Shown here: piece by piece, positions 1 to 7,719 of the stretch
How positions within the stretch are numbered: position 1 is the first letter of the stretch
How the letters are laid out: each line of letters begins with the position of its first letter
Assembly: GCA_025201865.1 (NCBI GenBank)
Contig: MU602684.1
Location: 37,713 to 101,712, forward strand
Source: Ramicandelaber brevisporus
Taxonomy: Eukaryota > Kickxellomycota > Ramicandelaberales > Ramicandelaberaceae
DNA length: 64,000 nt
Direction: 5' to 3'
Notes under the pieces: generated by a model
What the model was told of the DNA's origin: nothing
The model's database searches: none
The model's input: only the letters and a program-made list of their open reading frames with translations
Program-made: the position numbers and the translations under genes

Positions 1-737
1 TCCCAGGCCAGCCGTTCCTTGGCACAACCTCGTCCTCGTCGAGCCCATCTGGCCCGTTCAACCTGAATGATCCAGCTCTGATTCCCGCCGGCTCGACCAC
101 CTCTTCGTCTTCAGTGCTTCAATCATCTGGAAATGCTAGCAGCTACATTGACGATGAAGTTCCGTTCCGCTTGACACCCAACCTGCAGCACTTTATCACC
201 AAGGTTGGTATGGCTGGTCCGTTCAGCTCAGCCATTGTCAGCCTTGCTCGAGCTCTGACCAAGCGCGGTGACACTGCCGAGCTCGAGGGTCTGTTGCAGC
301 TGTTCTTGCGCGACGAGCTGCTGCTGTGGCTGGCGAATGCGAAGCGCACTACCAACGATCCACGCCGTATCTTTGAGATTGTGTGTGCCAACAGTGATGT
401 TATTACCAGACGCGTGGCAATGATGGCCTGCAGAGGCACAAACAGCCCGGCCACTGCGACTGGTCTAGCCCCAAATGCCGGCGATCCGAGTGTGCAATTC
501 ACCGGCGGCATCACTGGCGCGCCTGGAGGTCCCGCAAGCCGCACTTCATCAGCAGCTACCTCAGCGGCTGCCGGGGCGGCAGCTTCAGGCGAGGATCAGA
601 ATCCACTCCGCAACTTGGCCGCGCAGCCAAGTCACTCGGACACACCAGTAGATCAGCCTGTGATTGATTTGATGCGGCATGCTGTAAACCCAATGAGCTT
701 GGCTAACATGGGCATGCAGTGGCTGCCATGGTTCTAA
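1..737 (+). CDS. TRA1: Tra1/TRRAP C-terminal fragment (5' partial)
   Basis: The reading frame is open from base 3 and runs off the left edge, so only about the last 244 residues are present. The segment FRLTPNLQHFI...GPFSSAIVSLARAL matches the end of the PI3K-like domain of Tra1/TRRAP, the catalytically dead PIKK scaffold that recruits SAGA and NuA4 acetyltransferases to activators. The last 35 residues form the FATC tail and end in WLPWF, with the terminal Phe typical of this family. A low-complexity Ser/Ala/Gly insert of about 60 residues separates the kinase-like core from the FATC tail. INTS9 follows on the same strand. Kinase motifs lie outside the window, so the pseudokinase status is family knowledge and not seen here. 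Confidence 0.8.
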   Translation, partial: PGQPFLGTTSSSSSPSGPFNLNDPALIPAGSTTSSSSVLQSSGNASSYIDDEVPFRLTPNLQHFITKVGMAGPFSSAIVSLARALTKRGDTAELEGLLQLFLRDELLLWLANAKRTTNDPRRIFEIVCANSDVITRRVAMMACRGTNSPATATGLAPNAGDPSVQFTGGITGAPGGPASRTSSAATSAAAGAAASGEDQNPLRNLAAQPSHSDTPVDQPVIDLMRHAVNPMSLANMGMQWLPWF

Positions 738-872
738 ATGATCTTTTACTATTATTATCATCATCATTATTATTCCTCTTCTTCTAACTTTTATCCAATA
801 TCAATATTGTTTCCTCCGTATTATCCGTTCCACAACTCTCAATTTTTATCAAGCTGCAACCACATAAACACG

Positions 873-2975
873 ATGCCAGTCAAAGTCTCATACCATCCGC
901 TGCCAAACGCAGCGATCTTGCTCAGGATCGAGTTGTCGGACTGCTGTATCGTGTATCTAGGCGGCTCGGTCACTACGGTTGCTTCGGCACCTCGTAATCT
1001 CTCTCCCAGTTGCCAACAACAGCAACAGCAACAGCAACAGCAACAACAGCAACGACAGCACAGTCGACAGTCCAGCAGCTCGATGGATATTGATGGACAG
1101 CGATCATCTCCTATGCATCCAGCACTCAACCCAGCCGATATGAAGGCTACGGCGTTGAGGCAGATATCGACAAAGTCAGCGTGGACATCGGTGCCCTCCT
1201 TGTTTGACTGGTCGCTCGTTGATGCCATTTTGATTGCGAGCTATCATGTTGTACCGTTGGCAAGCGTCATTGTGCAGAACACGTCGTTCTGTGGAGCAGT
1301 GTTCATGACCGAGCCTTCGGCACTGCTCAGCATGTGTTTGGACGAAGAGATGAGAGCAATCGCAGCGAGACCCTCTGTAAAGACTGCAGCCTCGCATTCA
1401 GACACCAGTAACGATATCATCACACGGCCTGCTGCTTCCAGTAGTTCAGAAGCGGATATCGATGGCAGTCGCAAGGTGAGTCAATCCTCATCGGCAGCAG
1501 CAGCACCAGGAAGTGGCGATAGTCGACGCCACGATGATTTTCGGATTGACCCGTCATCTCTAATATCAGCTTCAGACTTCCGTCAATTCGTGGGCAGTGC
1601 AGTGCAGGTACACTTTGGAGATACGCAGGGTATTACCGACCAAGTCTCTTGCGCGGCTTACAGTTCCGGCCACGCGCTTGGCTCAGTCAACTGGCGGATA
1701 TCTACTCCTGGTGGTAACATTGCCATTCTCGGCGCATCATCCAATCCTCTTGTACGACTTCCATCGTATCCTGCGCAATTGGATCGATCGGTGTTTGACA
1801 ATGCAGTGAGCGTGATTGTAGCGAATCTGTGGCATGATGACTCCAGCAATCCGAGCGAGTCTCGACTGGCTGTTGCGGATGACTTTGCTTCCAGATTATC
1901 CGCCTTGATTCGCAGTCAAGAATGTGCCATCCTACCGTACACTGCACCTGACCAAGCCATCGATTTCTTCCATCATTTAATTGGAGGCGGAGGCGGGGAT
2001 CAAGGCACTGCTTATGGCCACGACCTCTCAATGGTTATCGCGTCACCTTCTGCAGAACGCCTGTTGAAATCGACCAATATTCTCGGTGAATGGATGAATA
2101 ACGAAAAGCGGCTAAAATTGAGTGCGCCGGAACCACCATTTGCGTTTCCAGAATCATCAGCTGCAGCCACAAAGTTGTCGACAAACAAGTTTGGCATGAA
2201 GAGAGGAGGCGGCCATTTGATGGATATGCAGAATCTACAGTTACAAATGCAGCATCAGCCAAAGCTTAGTTTTGCATCATCACTGGCGAGTATTGGACAT
2301 TTGAGTAAACCGTGTCTGATTTTAGCAGATGAGAGAAGATTGCAGCAAATCGCCGGTAGCGAAAACAGCAGCGGCAGCAACAGCGGCAGCAGCGGAGGAC
2401 AGGTGTCGGGTGCATCGTTATTTAGAAATTGGAATGCGGTTGCATCTGCGACGAACGGGTCAAAGTATTCAATATTGTGGAAACTGCCTTCAGTGGCTCC
2501 GCGACTGCTTCCAGAACTGGATGTTGGCACAACAGTAGACTATCTGAGAAATAGACTGGCAGCAAGCGAGATGATCAAGTTGATTAACAGTAATGTGCAT
2601 GTGCCATCTGCATCAGAATCGATTGTGGCAGCAAGATCGGCTGTACAATATCATCAAAGACGACCTGGCACAAAGCGAGTCGAGATTGTACTCGTGGATC
2701 CATCACCTTCGTTTATTGAGAATCTATCAAATCAAGGTACATTTGCACAGCCACTGTATCCATTCCAGACAGTAGAGTGTGTCAACGTTTCAAACATCAT
2801 CCAAGCAACGGTCCCGGCTGACAGCAGTCTTGCCGCACCTTCAGCTACCAATGCGAATACGATCCGGCTGGTTGACGGCAATCTCGATATCCATGTTCCA
2901 CAGGGACTAACTATTGATGCCGATATTGGCAGTGGTGAACTTTCGCTTAATCAATCAAAACAGCAAACACCTTAA
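873..2975 (+). CDS. INTS9: Integrator complex subunit 9 (metallo-beta-lactamase/beta-CASP pseudoenzyme)
   Basis: The product is 700 aa from the ATG at 873. The frame is open further upstream, but that part is Tyr/His/Ser-rich leader. Collinear matches to INTS9 include a W-L/D-A-I-LI-SYH segment, FxGxVFxTEP, an SSGxALGSxNW segment, GASS, EWMxNxKxLKLxxPEPPF and TNKF, then a CLILADE segment. The HxHxDH zinc motif of active MBL nucleases is absent, as expected for INTS9, the inactive partner of the INTS11 nuclease in the Integrator cleavage module. A polyQ tract (about residues 47-63) and Ser-rich loops are inserted. The protein ends soon after the beta-CASP and beta-strand region, so the C-terminal INTS11-binding domain of animal INTS9 is not apparent. 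It lies 135 bp after TRA1. Confidence 0.83.
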   Translation: MPVKVSYHPLPNAAILLRIELSDCCIVYLGGSVTTVASAPRNLSPSCQQQQQQQQQQQQQRQHSRQSSSSMDIDGQRSSPMHPALNPADMKATALRQISTKSAWTSVPSLFDWSLVDAILIASYHVVPLASVIVQNTSFCGAVFMTEPSALLSMCLDEEMRAIAARPSVKTAASHSDTSNDIITRPAASSSSEADIDGSRKVSQSSSAAAAPGSGDSRRHDDFRIDPSSLISASDFRQFVGSAVQVHFGDTQGITDQVSCAAYSSGHALGSVNWRISTPGGNIAILGASSNPLVRLPSYPAQLDRSVFDNAVSVIVANLWHDDSSNPSESRLAVADDFASRLSALIRSQECAILPYTAPDQAIDFFHHLIGGGGGDQGTAYGHDLSMVIASPSAERLLKSTNILGEWMNNEKRLKLSAPEPPFAFPESSAAATKLSTNKFGMKRGGGHLMDMQNLQLQMQHQPKLSFASSLASIGHLSKPCLILADERRLQQIAGSENSSGSNSGSSGGQVSGASLFRNWNAVASATNGSKYSILWKLPSVAPRLLPELDVGTTVDYLRNRLAASEMIKLINSNVHVPSASESIVAARSAVQYHQRRPGTKRVEIVLVDPSPSFIENLSNQGTFAQPLYPFQTVECVNVSNIIQATVPADSSLAAPSATNANTIRLVDGNLDIHVPQGLTIDADIGSGELSLNQSKQQTP
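1013..1062. repeat. CAA/CAG trinucleotide repeat (polyQ in INTS9)
   Basis: Imperfect CAA/CAG run inside the INTS9 coding region, encoding about 16 Gln with one Arg interruption. It lies in an N-terminal loop outside the conserved MBL fold. Confidence 0.9.
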
Positions 2976-3049
2976 TTAATCTTGACTTCGGCTTCATGGT
3001 TCTTTATAAAAAGCAAAACAGAACAGAATATAAAAAAAACTATAGCTAT

Positions 3050-3412
3050 CTATGAGGCAGGTTTATGATGACAGGAGCAATTACAGCATGCTGGCTGACT
3101 GGTAGCCGCAAGCATCTTTTTAAATATGTTAACTGTCGAGAATCGTCGTGGCGTTGTAGTTGCTGTTGTAGTTGCTGTTGTTGCTAGCTCGTCCGCGTCT
3201 GCCTTTTCATTTAACCATTCCATGACACTGGGATAAGCCTGCTTTTCATCGGAACAAGGGAAGGATACCAGCCACTCTTCTTCAGACACATCGTTTAGTA
3301 AATCAGGTAGCACTAGAATGTCACTGTCCACCGTCTCTTCTGGGCTCTCGGGCGGAATGTCCTTTGGCGTCGCTGACGTGAATTGTGCAATCAATGATGC
3401 AAAGAGCGTCAT
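3050..3412 (-). CDS. small acidic protein, DOR/TP53INP-like motif order (hypothetical)
   Basis: The product is 120 aa from the ATG at 3412; the frame continues upstream into unlikely sequence. Residues 1-72 read like real protein: an N-terminal hydrophobic helix (MTLFASLIAQF), a Pro/Glu linker, an acidic LPDLLND segment, SEEEWLVSFPCSDE and YPSVMEWLNE. The tail is Thr-rich and then Cys/His-rich (CCNCSCHH). The order of an LPD-like segment, an acidic W-x-x-x-P-C segment and a PS-hydrophobic segment recalls the DOR/TP53INP autophagy family; this is a motif impression only. It is convergent with INTS9 (74 bp) and its start is 260 bp from the divergent rhodanese. A 61-aa opposite-strand frame at 3318-3503 is the alternative. 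Confidence 0.45.
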   Translation of the reverse strand: MTLFASLIAQFTSATPKDIPPESPEETVDSDILVLPDLLNDVSEEEWLVSFPCSDEKQAYPSVMEWLNEKADADELATTATTTATTTPRRFSTVNIFKKMLAATSQPACCNCSCHHKPAS

Positions 3413-3671
3413 TTTGGAAATGTTACAGAGAGAAAAGCAGTTGGAGAGGCAGTCCTTGGAGGTTATCACAACAGGCCATGACAAACCGCGGGCAGATATG
3501 TAATACAGCTTCTCCTCACCGAGCACGATGAAGGGACAAGCCAAAAGGAGGAGGAGGAGGAGGAGGACGAGAAAGGCTCCCTTTTCGCGCACGTTTGGTG
3601 CGCACACATTCAACCTTTGCTCTCCTTTCTCTTTCCTGTCGCCACTCTCCGTCCAAATTTTAGTTTCCGAG

Positions 3672-4337
3672 ATGCTCGCGTTCTGCCCATCTGCTGCCTC
3701 TGGTGTTCTTCGCGTTGCCAGTAGCCGTGCTGCCGCCGCTGCCGCTTCTGCTGCTACCGTCAATGTTGTACGCGCTTCATCCCTGTCGACGACCGCTGCC
3801 GTTGCTACAGCCCGTGTCGCCCACACGCCAAAGTCAGTGCTGACTCATCACCGCATCTCGTCCTTGGTTGCAGTTCCGCGCATCTCCACCATCACAGCGC
3901 GTTACCTCAACACCAATTCTGAAGCCGCTGCTTCTGCATCAAATGGGCCGGCACCTGACATTGCTCTCGAAGAGGTCATCGCCGCCATCCATGGCTTGCC
4001 GACTGCTTCTGCCAAATCTACCACATTTATTGATGTCCGCGAACCTCATGAATACGCACAGGGTCACATTCCAACCGCTCACAATGTTCCGCTGAGCGAA
4101 TTCCAACAGGCCGTCGAGTTGAGTGACTCGGCGTTTGCGGCCAAGTATGGATTTGAAAAGGCTAAGCTGCAGCCGACAAGCGGAAAGGATGAGCAGGTTG
4201 TGTTCTATTGCCGCGGAGGAGTGCGCTCTTTGAAATGCATTGGAATCGCAGCGCAGCACGGAGTGACAGGCGTGCGGAATTACAAAGGAAGCTGGGGTGA
4301 TTATGCCCCGCGAGTGCTTGGAATTAAGGTCGAGTAA
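3672..4337 (+). CDS. mitochondrial rhodanese-domain sulfurtransferase
   Basis: The product is 221 aa from the ATG at 3672. The frame is open upstream, but that sequence is Arg-rich leader. The first ~90 residues are rich in Arg, Ser and Ala without acidic residues, which fits a mitochondrial presequence. The single rhodanese domain (about 108-221) shows FIDVREPHEYAQGHIPTAHN, then FYCRGGVRS with the predicted catalytic cysteine near residue 180, and NYKGSWGDYA near the end. Single-domain enzymes of this type (yeast Rdl1/Rdl2, animal TSTD1) move sulfane sulfur, for example from thiosulfate to glutathione; the substrate here is not shown. It is convergent with the AAA ATPase gene, 48 bp between stops. 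Confidence 0.85.
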   Translation: MLAFCPSAASGVLRVASSRAAAAAASAATVNVVRASSLSTTAAVATARVAHTPKSVLTHHRISSLVAVPRISTITARYLNTNSEAAASASNGPAPDIALEEVIAAIHGLPTASAKSTTFIDVREPHEYAQGHIPTAHNVPLSEFQQAVELSDSAFAAKYGFEKAKLQPTSGKDEQVVFYCRGGVRSLKCIGIAAQHGVTGVRNYKGSWGDYAPRVLGIKVE

Positions 4338-4385
4338 ATGAATGGATAAATATTAACATTAAACCATCTTGAATGAAGAACTGAT

Positions 4386-6047
4386 TTACGATGACCTGCG
4401 CAGACTTTGAATTGCACGTAAAAGATGATCGGTCATTACAGGAATTGGCCCTTGCTGTGGATGCAAAGAGGATGAGTGCTTGTAGGCATCCAGTGCGGCA
4501 ATGGATGCGATTGCCTTGAGATCAGATCCAGTCAATTCTTCAGCGGCATCTGCTACAGCCTCGAGGTCAGTGGACGGATCCAGAGTAATTGACGAGCAAA
4601 CCACCTTGAGAATATCGAGCCGATCATCTCGGGTTGGAGGCGGTACGTGAATGATGCAGTCCAGTCTGCCAGGCCGAGTCACAGCCGAGTCAATCGTGTC
4701 AGGAAGATTTGTTGCTCCAATCACAATCACACATCCTGCATTGGCACCACTCCCTCCACTGCTATCGTCATCATCATCATCATCATTCATTAGTGCAAAT
4801 TGACGCTGATTGTAGTCTGCTATAACATCTAGCTCTCTCATTAGCTGCGATACAATCTTTGATCCGTAACTTCCACTGTTGCTTCCATCTTTTCCGTCTC
4901 TCGATCCAAACACTGCATCGATCTCATCCAAAAACACAATGCATGGTGCCAATCTTCTCGCACTTTCAAACAACCGTGCAATTGCCTTTTCGGACTCACC
5001 AATCGCGCCATGCACCAGTTCTGGGATTGAGACGGGTATAAAGTTGCTGGATGATTCTGTGGCGCATGCACTTGCAATTAAAGTCTTGCCCGTGCCTGGT
5101 TTCCCCCACAGCAATGCGCCAGTTGATGGACGAGATACGCCGAGACGCTGCAAAGCTAGACGATGGCGAGGGTGATGCTGCCAGTTGAGAATGGACTGGA
5201 GCTGTTCTTTGACAGATGCCATGCCGCCAATGTCTTTCCATCGTACGCCTTGACTCTTTGCTTTCGAGGACGTGTTTGAACTTGAGCCTTGCCGCTGCTG
5301 TGTCGACTTTCGGGTTGACTGCTGATGCAAGACTTCGGCTGGAGTGATTGATGCAATACTTTGCAGTAAATGTTCCACCGTCAGCCGATAATTCATATCA
5401 CGGCAACCACCATTCTCCAAACGAGCAATCGAATGTGCCTTCTTAACAGCAGCTACAATATCACATGGCAGGAATGAATTTGTCGCATCCAGCACTCTTT
5501 CCAGTGCTTTCCCCTCGTCCAATATAGTCTGCTGGGCTTCACCAAGGCATTGTCTGAATATGACCGCTCTTTCAGCAGGTACGGGCGATCCCAGCTGAAT
5601 GACCACATCTAACGCTTGAACAATCTGCACATTGACAGCATCCTTAGCGGGTGCAGTAGCCACTAGTACAAAATCGGATCCAAATCTGTCTTTGATCCCG
5701 CGAATCAATCTACACATTCCATTCACCTGTGTAAATGTACCATTACTTCCTGGCTTTGGGAACATTAAATGGATGTTATCGATACATACAATGCATCTCT
5801 GATCGTTGTTCGTCCTCTTTGTAGATGCTTGCTCCAAATGGGATTCGATGGCGCGTAATATACCAGCACTTGGTGAGCTGGTGAGAACGTTGATATCAAT
5901 CACAACCAGATCTGCTGTTGCAGGTTTCAGCGATTGGCACAGCGAAGTGAGCATGTGCGACTTGCCACTGCCGCTGAGGCCCGTCAATAGCGCAGTCGAG
6001 CCCAGTAGCAGCACCTGTGACAGTCTCTGTTCGGCCGATCGTCTCAT
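4386..6047 (-). CDS. double-AAA ATPase, AFG2B/SPATA5L1-like
   Basis: The product is 553 aa with two AAA modules. D1 has Walker A GLSGSGKS (about residue 23) and a Walker B ending IDN where the catalytic Glu is normally found, so D1 probably binds but does not hydrolyse ATP. D2 is intact: WKDIGG, Walker A GKPGTGKT, Walker B IVFLDEID, sensor IGATN and the arginine-finger stretch TRPGRLD followed by IIHVPPP. The D2 style and C-terminal helical region resemble SPATA5L1/AFG2B, a partner in release of pre-60S shuttling factors; that assignment is inferred. It lacks the N-terminal domain of AFG2-class proteins and is shorter than the ~750-aa animal protein. An Asp run lies in D2. An in-frame stop sits just upstream of the ATG. 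Confidence 0.65.
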   Translation of the reverse strand: MRRSAEQRLSQVLLLGSTALLTGLSGSGKSHMLTSLCQSLKPATADLVVIDINVLTSSPSAGILRAIESHLEQASTKRTNNDQRCIVCIDNIHLMFPKPGSNGTFTQVNGMCRLIRGIKDRFGSDFVLVATAPAKDAVNVQIVQALDVVIQLGSPVPAERAVIFRQCLGEAQQTILDEGKALERVLDATNSFLPCDIVAAVKKAHSIARLENGGCRDMNYRLTVEHLLQSIASITPAEVLHQQSTRKSTQQRQGSSSNTSSKAKSQGVRWKDIGGMASVKEQLQSILNWQHHPRHRLALQRLGVSRPSTGALLWGKPGTGKTLIASACATESSSNFIPVSIPELVHGAIGESEKAIARLFESARRLAPCIVFLDEIDAVFGSRDGKDGSNSGSYGSKIVSQLMRELDVIADYNQRQFALMNDDDDDDDSSGGSGANAGCVIVIGATNLPDTIDSAVTRPGRLDCIIHVPPPTRDDRLDILKVVCSSITLDPSTDLEAVADAAEELTGSDLKAIASIAALDAYKHSSSLHPQQGPIPVMTDHLLRAIQSLRRSS

Positions 6048-6663
6048 CTTTGTCTCGCTCTAAACGGGCGCGTGTTTGTTATCTGTTTTTTTTTTATTTA
6101 ATGAGGCTTGAATGTTAGCTTTTTGTTTATTCAAGGGAAAGATACGAGGCTCATTCCAGTTAAGGTGGCAGCTTGGTGTGGCGCAGTGGCATCGAGTTAG
6201 CCTGAGCAACGCTCGCATTGACCTGAGGTTCGTCGAGAGCAGCACAGAAACGTGTTGCAGTTTGTGACATAGAAGCAACCACAGCCGTATCTTGTCTCAC
6301 ACATTTTCCTTCGGTTTCGTTATCTCTCCTCTGTTTTTTTTTTTGTTATTGTTGTTGTTGTTAGTGTTGTGCTTGTTGCAAGGTTGTCAGGAGTACAAGC
6401 GGGTTTGGTACGGAGAGAACAAGTCAGGACAAGTCAGGGCAAGGCAAGACAAAGCAAGAAGAGTGGCGGATTGCTACTGCCCCCTCTCCCATTTAACTTT
6501 GGTCTATTCTCCTCATCCCCTGGAAATGGACTCAGTCCCATGACCATCAAATAGGACCTAACATATAAAAAAAACAAAAACAAAAGCATATCATAACGAA
6601 AACAAACAATGATGATGATTTAAGCTATTCGTTTTAGAACCAAAATGACCATTTGCCACAACA
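6048..6663. other. intergenic region, AAA ATPase promoter and tafazzin 3' side
   Basis: No convincing gene. The right part holds direct repeats of an acaagtcagg/aagacaaagc type (about 6419-6460) and homopolymer T/A runs. Short frames here are Leu/Phe-rich and not protein-like. Confidence 0.6.
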
Positions 6664-7620
6664 CTATGCACGCAATTTATCGATATTTTTCATTGTTTCG
6701 TCTCTCAACTCTTCCACCATCTTCTGCACCATCGCCGTGATATCCCTTCTCGCTTCCATCTTCCTGCACTGTCCCGTTTTAACTCGCTCTCTATACTCCA
6801 TCACCTTCCGCTCCAGCTCGCCACCATCACCACTCGGTTTGCCAAACGCTACGGCAACATCTTGTCCTGGAATTGGAAATTTTGTCGCATTTTTCCGGCT
6901 CGGCAGCGGCTCCATCGGCATGACCTTTTCGAATCCGTCCAAAAACACTGGCACCACGTATGGAATCCTTTGCGTTTCCAACAGCATCCTCGCCAGCCCC
7001 CATTTGAACCTTCTAAACCGTGTAGTGTCTTGATTAACGTGTCCCTCAGGGAAAATGTGGATGACTTGACCTGCATCTAGGCGATTGATGGCCTCGTCAA
7101 TTGCAGGCTGGGTGATACCAGCGCCGCGCAGGGTTGGGACGGTTTGACCAAGCGTGAAGAACGTGGAGGCTGCGGGCGTTGCAAAGCACAATTCTTGAGC
7201 ACCCAATGTCCACCGCATCATGTCGGGTCTCAGTAGAATGCGAAGAGGCAAGGTGCCCCACATGAATGGGTCGTCAAGGGTGGAGCGATGGTTTGCGACG
7301 ACTAAGATACCTCGTCGATCCTTCGGTGGTACTTGAGACTGACTGAGTAGCAAGTTGACAAAGGCGTCGCGGTTGACAACGGTTGTAGTGCGGGTTCCGA
7401 GAGCAAGAGCAGCTTTGCAGGCAATACCAACTGCCCCCATGACGGCTGTGCTGGCAAACCTCCACATGATAGATCCGGGAGCGACTGGACGTGCTGCAAT
7501 GGGAACTAGACCTTTGGTGCCAACTGCGACTGCGTCTCGGGCGATGGCGTCGGCCATCTCGGCAGTGTACACTGCTCTAACCGCGAGAAAGCGGGGATCG
7601 TCGTTGGAGATGGTCATCAC
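6664..7620 (-). CDS. TAZ1: tafazzin-type monolysocardiolipin acyltransferase
   Basis: The product is 318 aa. The PlsC-type acyltransferase domain has NHRSTLDDP (HX4D, His111 to Asp116) and FPEGHVNQ, which is the diagnostic tafazzin form of the second motif. Also typical are the DPFMWG segment and the FKWG segment after the Glu motif. Tafazzin remodels cardiolipin acyl chains by CoA-independent transacylation at mitochondrial membranes. The N-terminal part is Ala-rich with a weakly hydrophobic stretch (about residues 49-75) that could act as the membrane anchor. The start is the ATG at 7620, the first in a short leader. Length fits the family. Confidence 0.9.
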   Translation of the reverse strand: MMTISNDDPRFLAVRAVYTAEMADAIARDAVAVGTKGLVPIAARPVAPGSIMWRFASTAVMGAVGIACKAALALGTRTTTVVNRDAFVNLLLSQSQVPPKDRRGILVVANHRSTLDDPFMWGTLPLRILLRPDMMRWTLGAQELCFATPAASTFFTLGQTVPTLRGAGITQPAIDEAINRLDAGQVIHIFPEGHVNQDTTRFRRFKWGLARMLLETQRIPYVVPVFLDGFEKVMPMEPLPSRKNATKFPIPGQDVAVAFGKPSGDGGELERKVMEYRERVKTGQCRKMEARRDITAMVQKMVEELRDETMKNIDKLRA

Positions 7621-7719
7621 CTGTTCTCTGTTCTCTATTCCCTGTTCTTTGTTCGTTTATTTTTTGTTCAAAAGAATTATTAACACTTTGATGTGGAAGG
7701 ACGAAGGAGAAGTGGGTGA

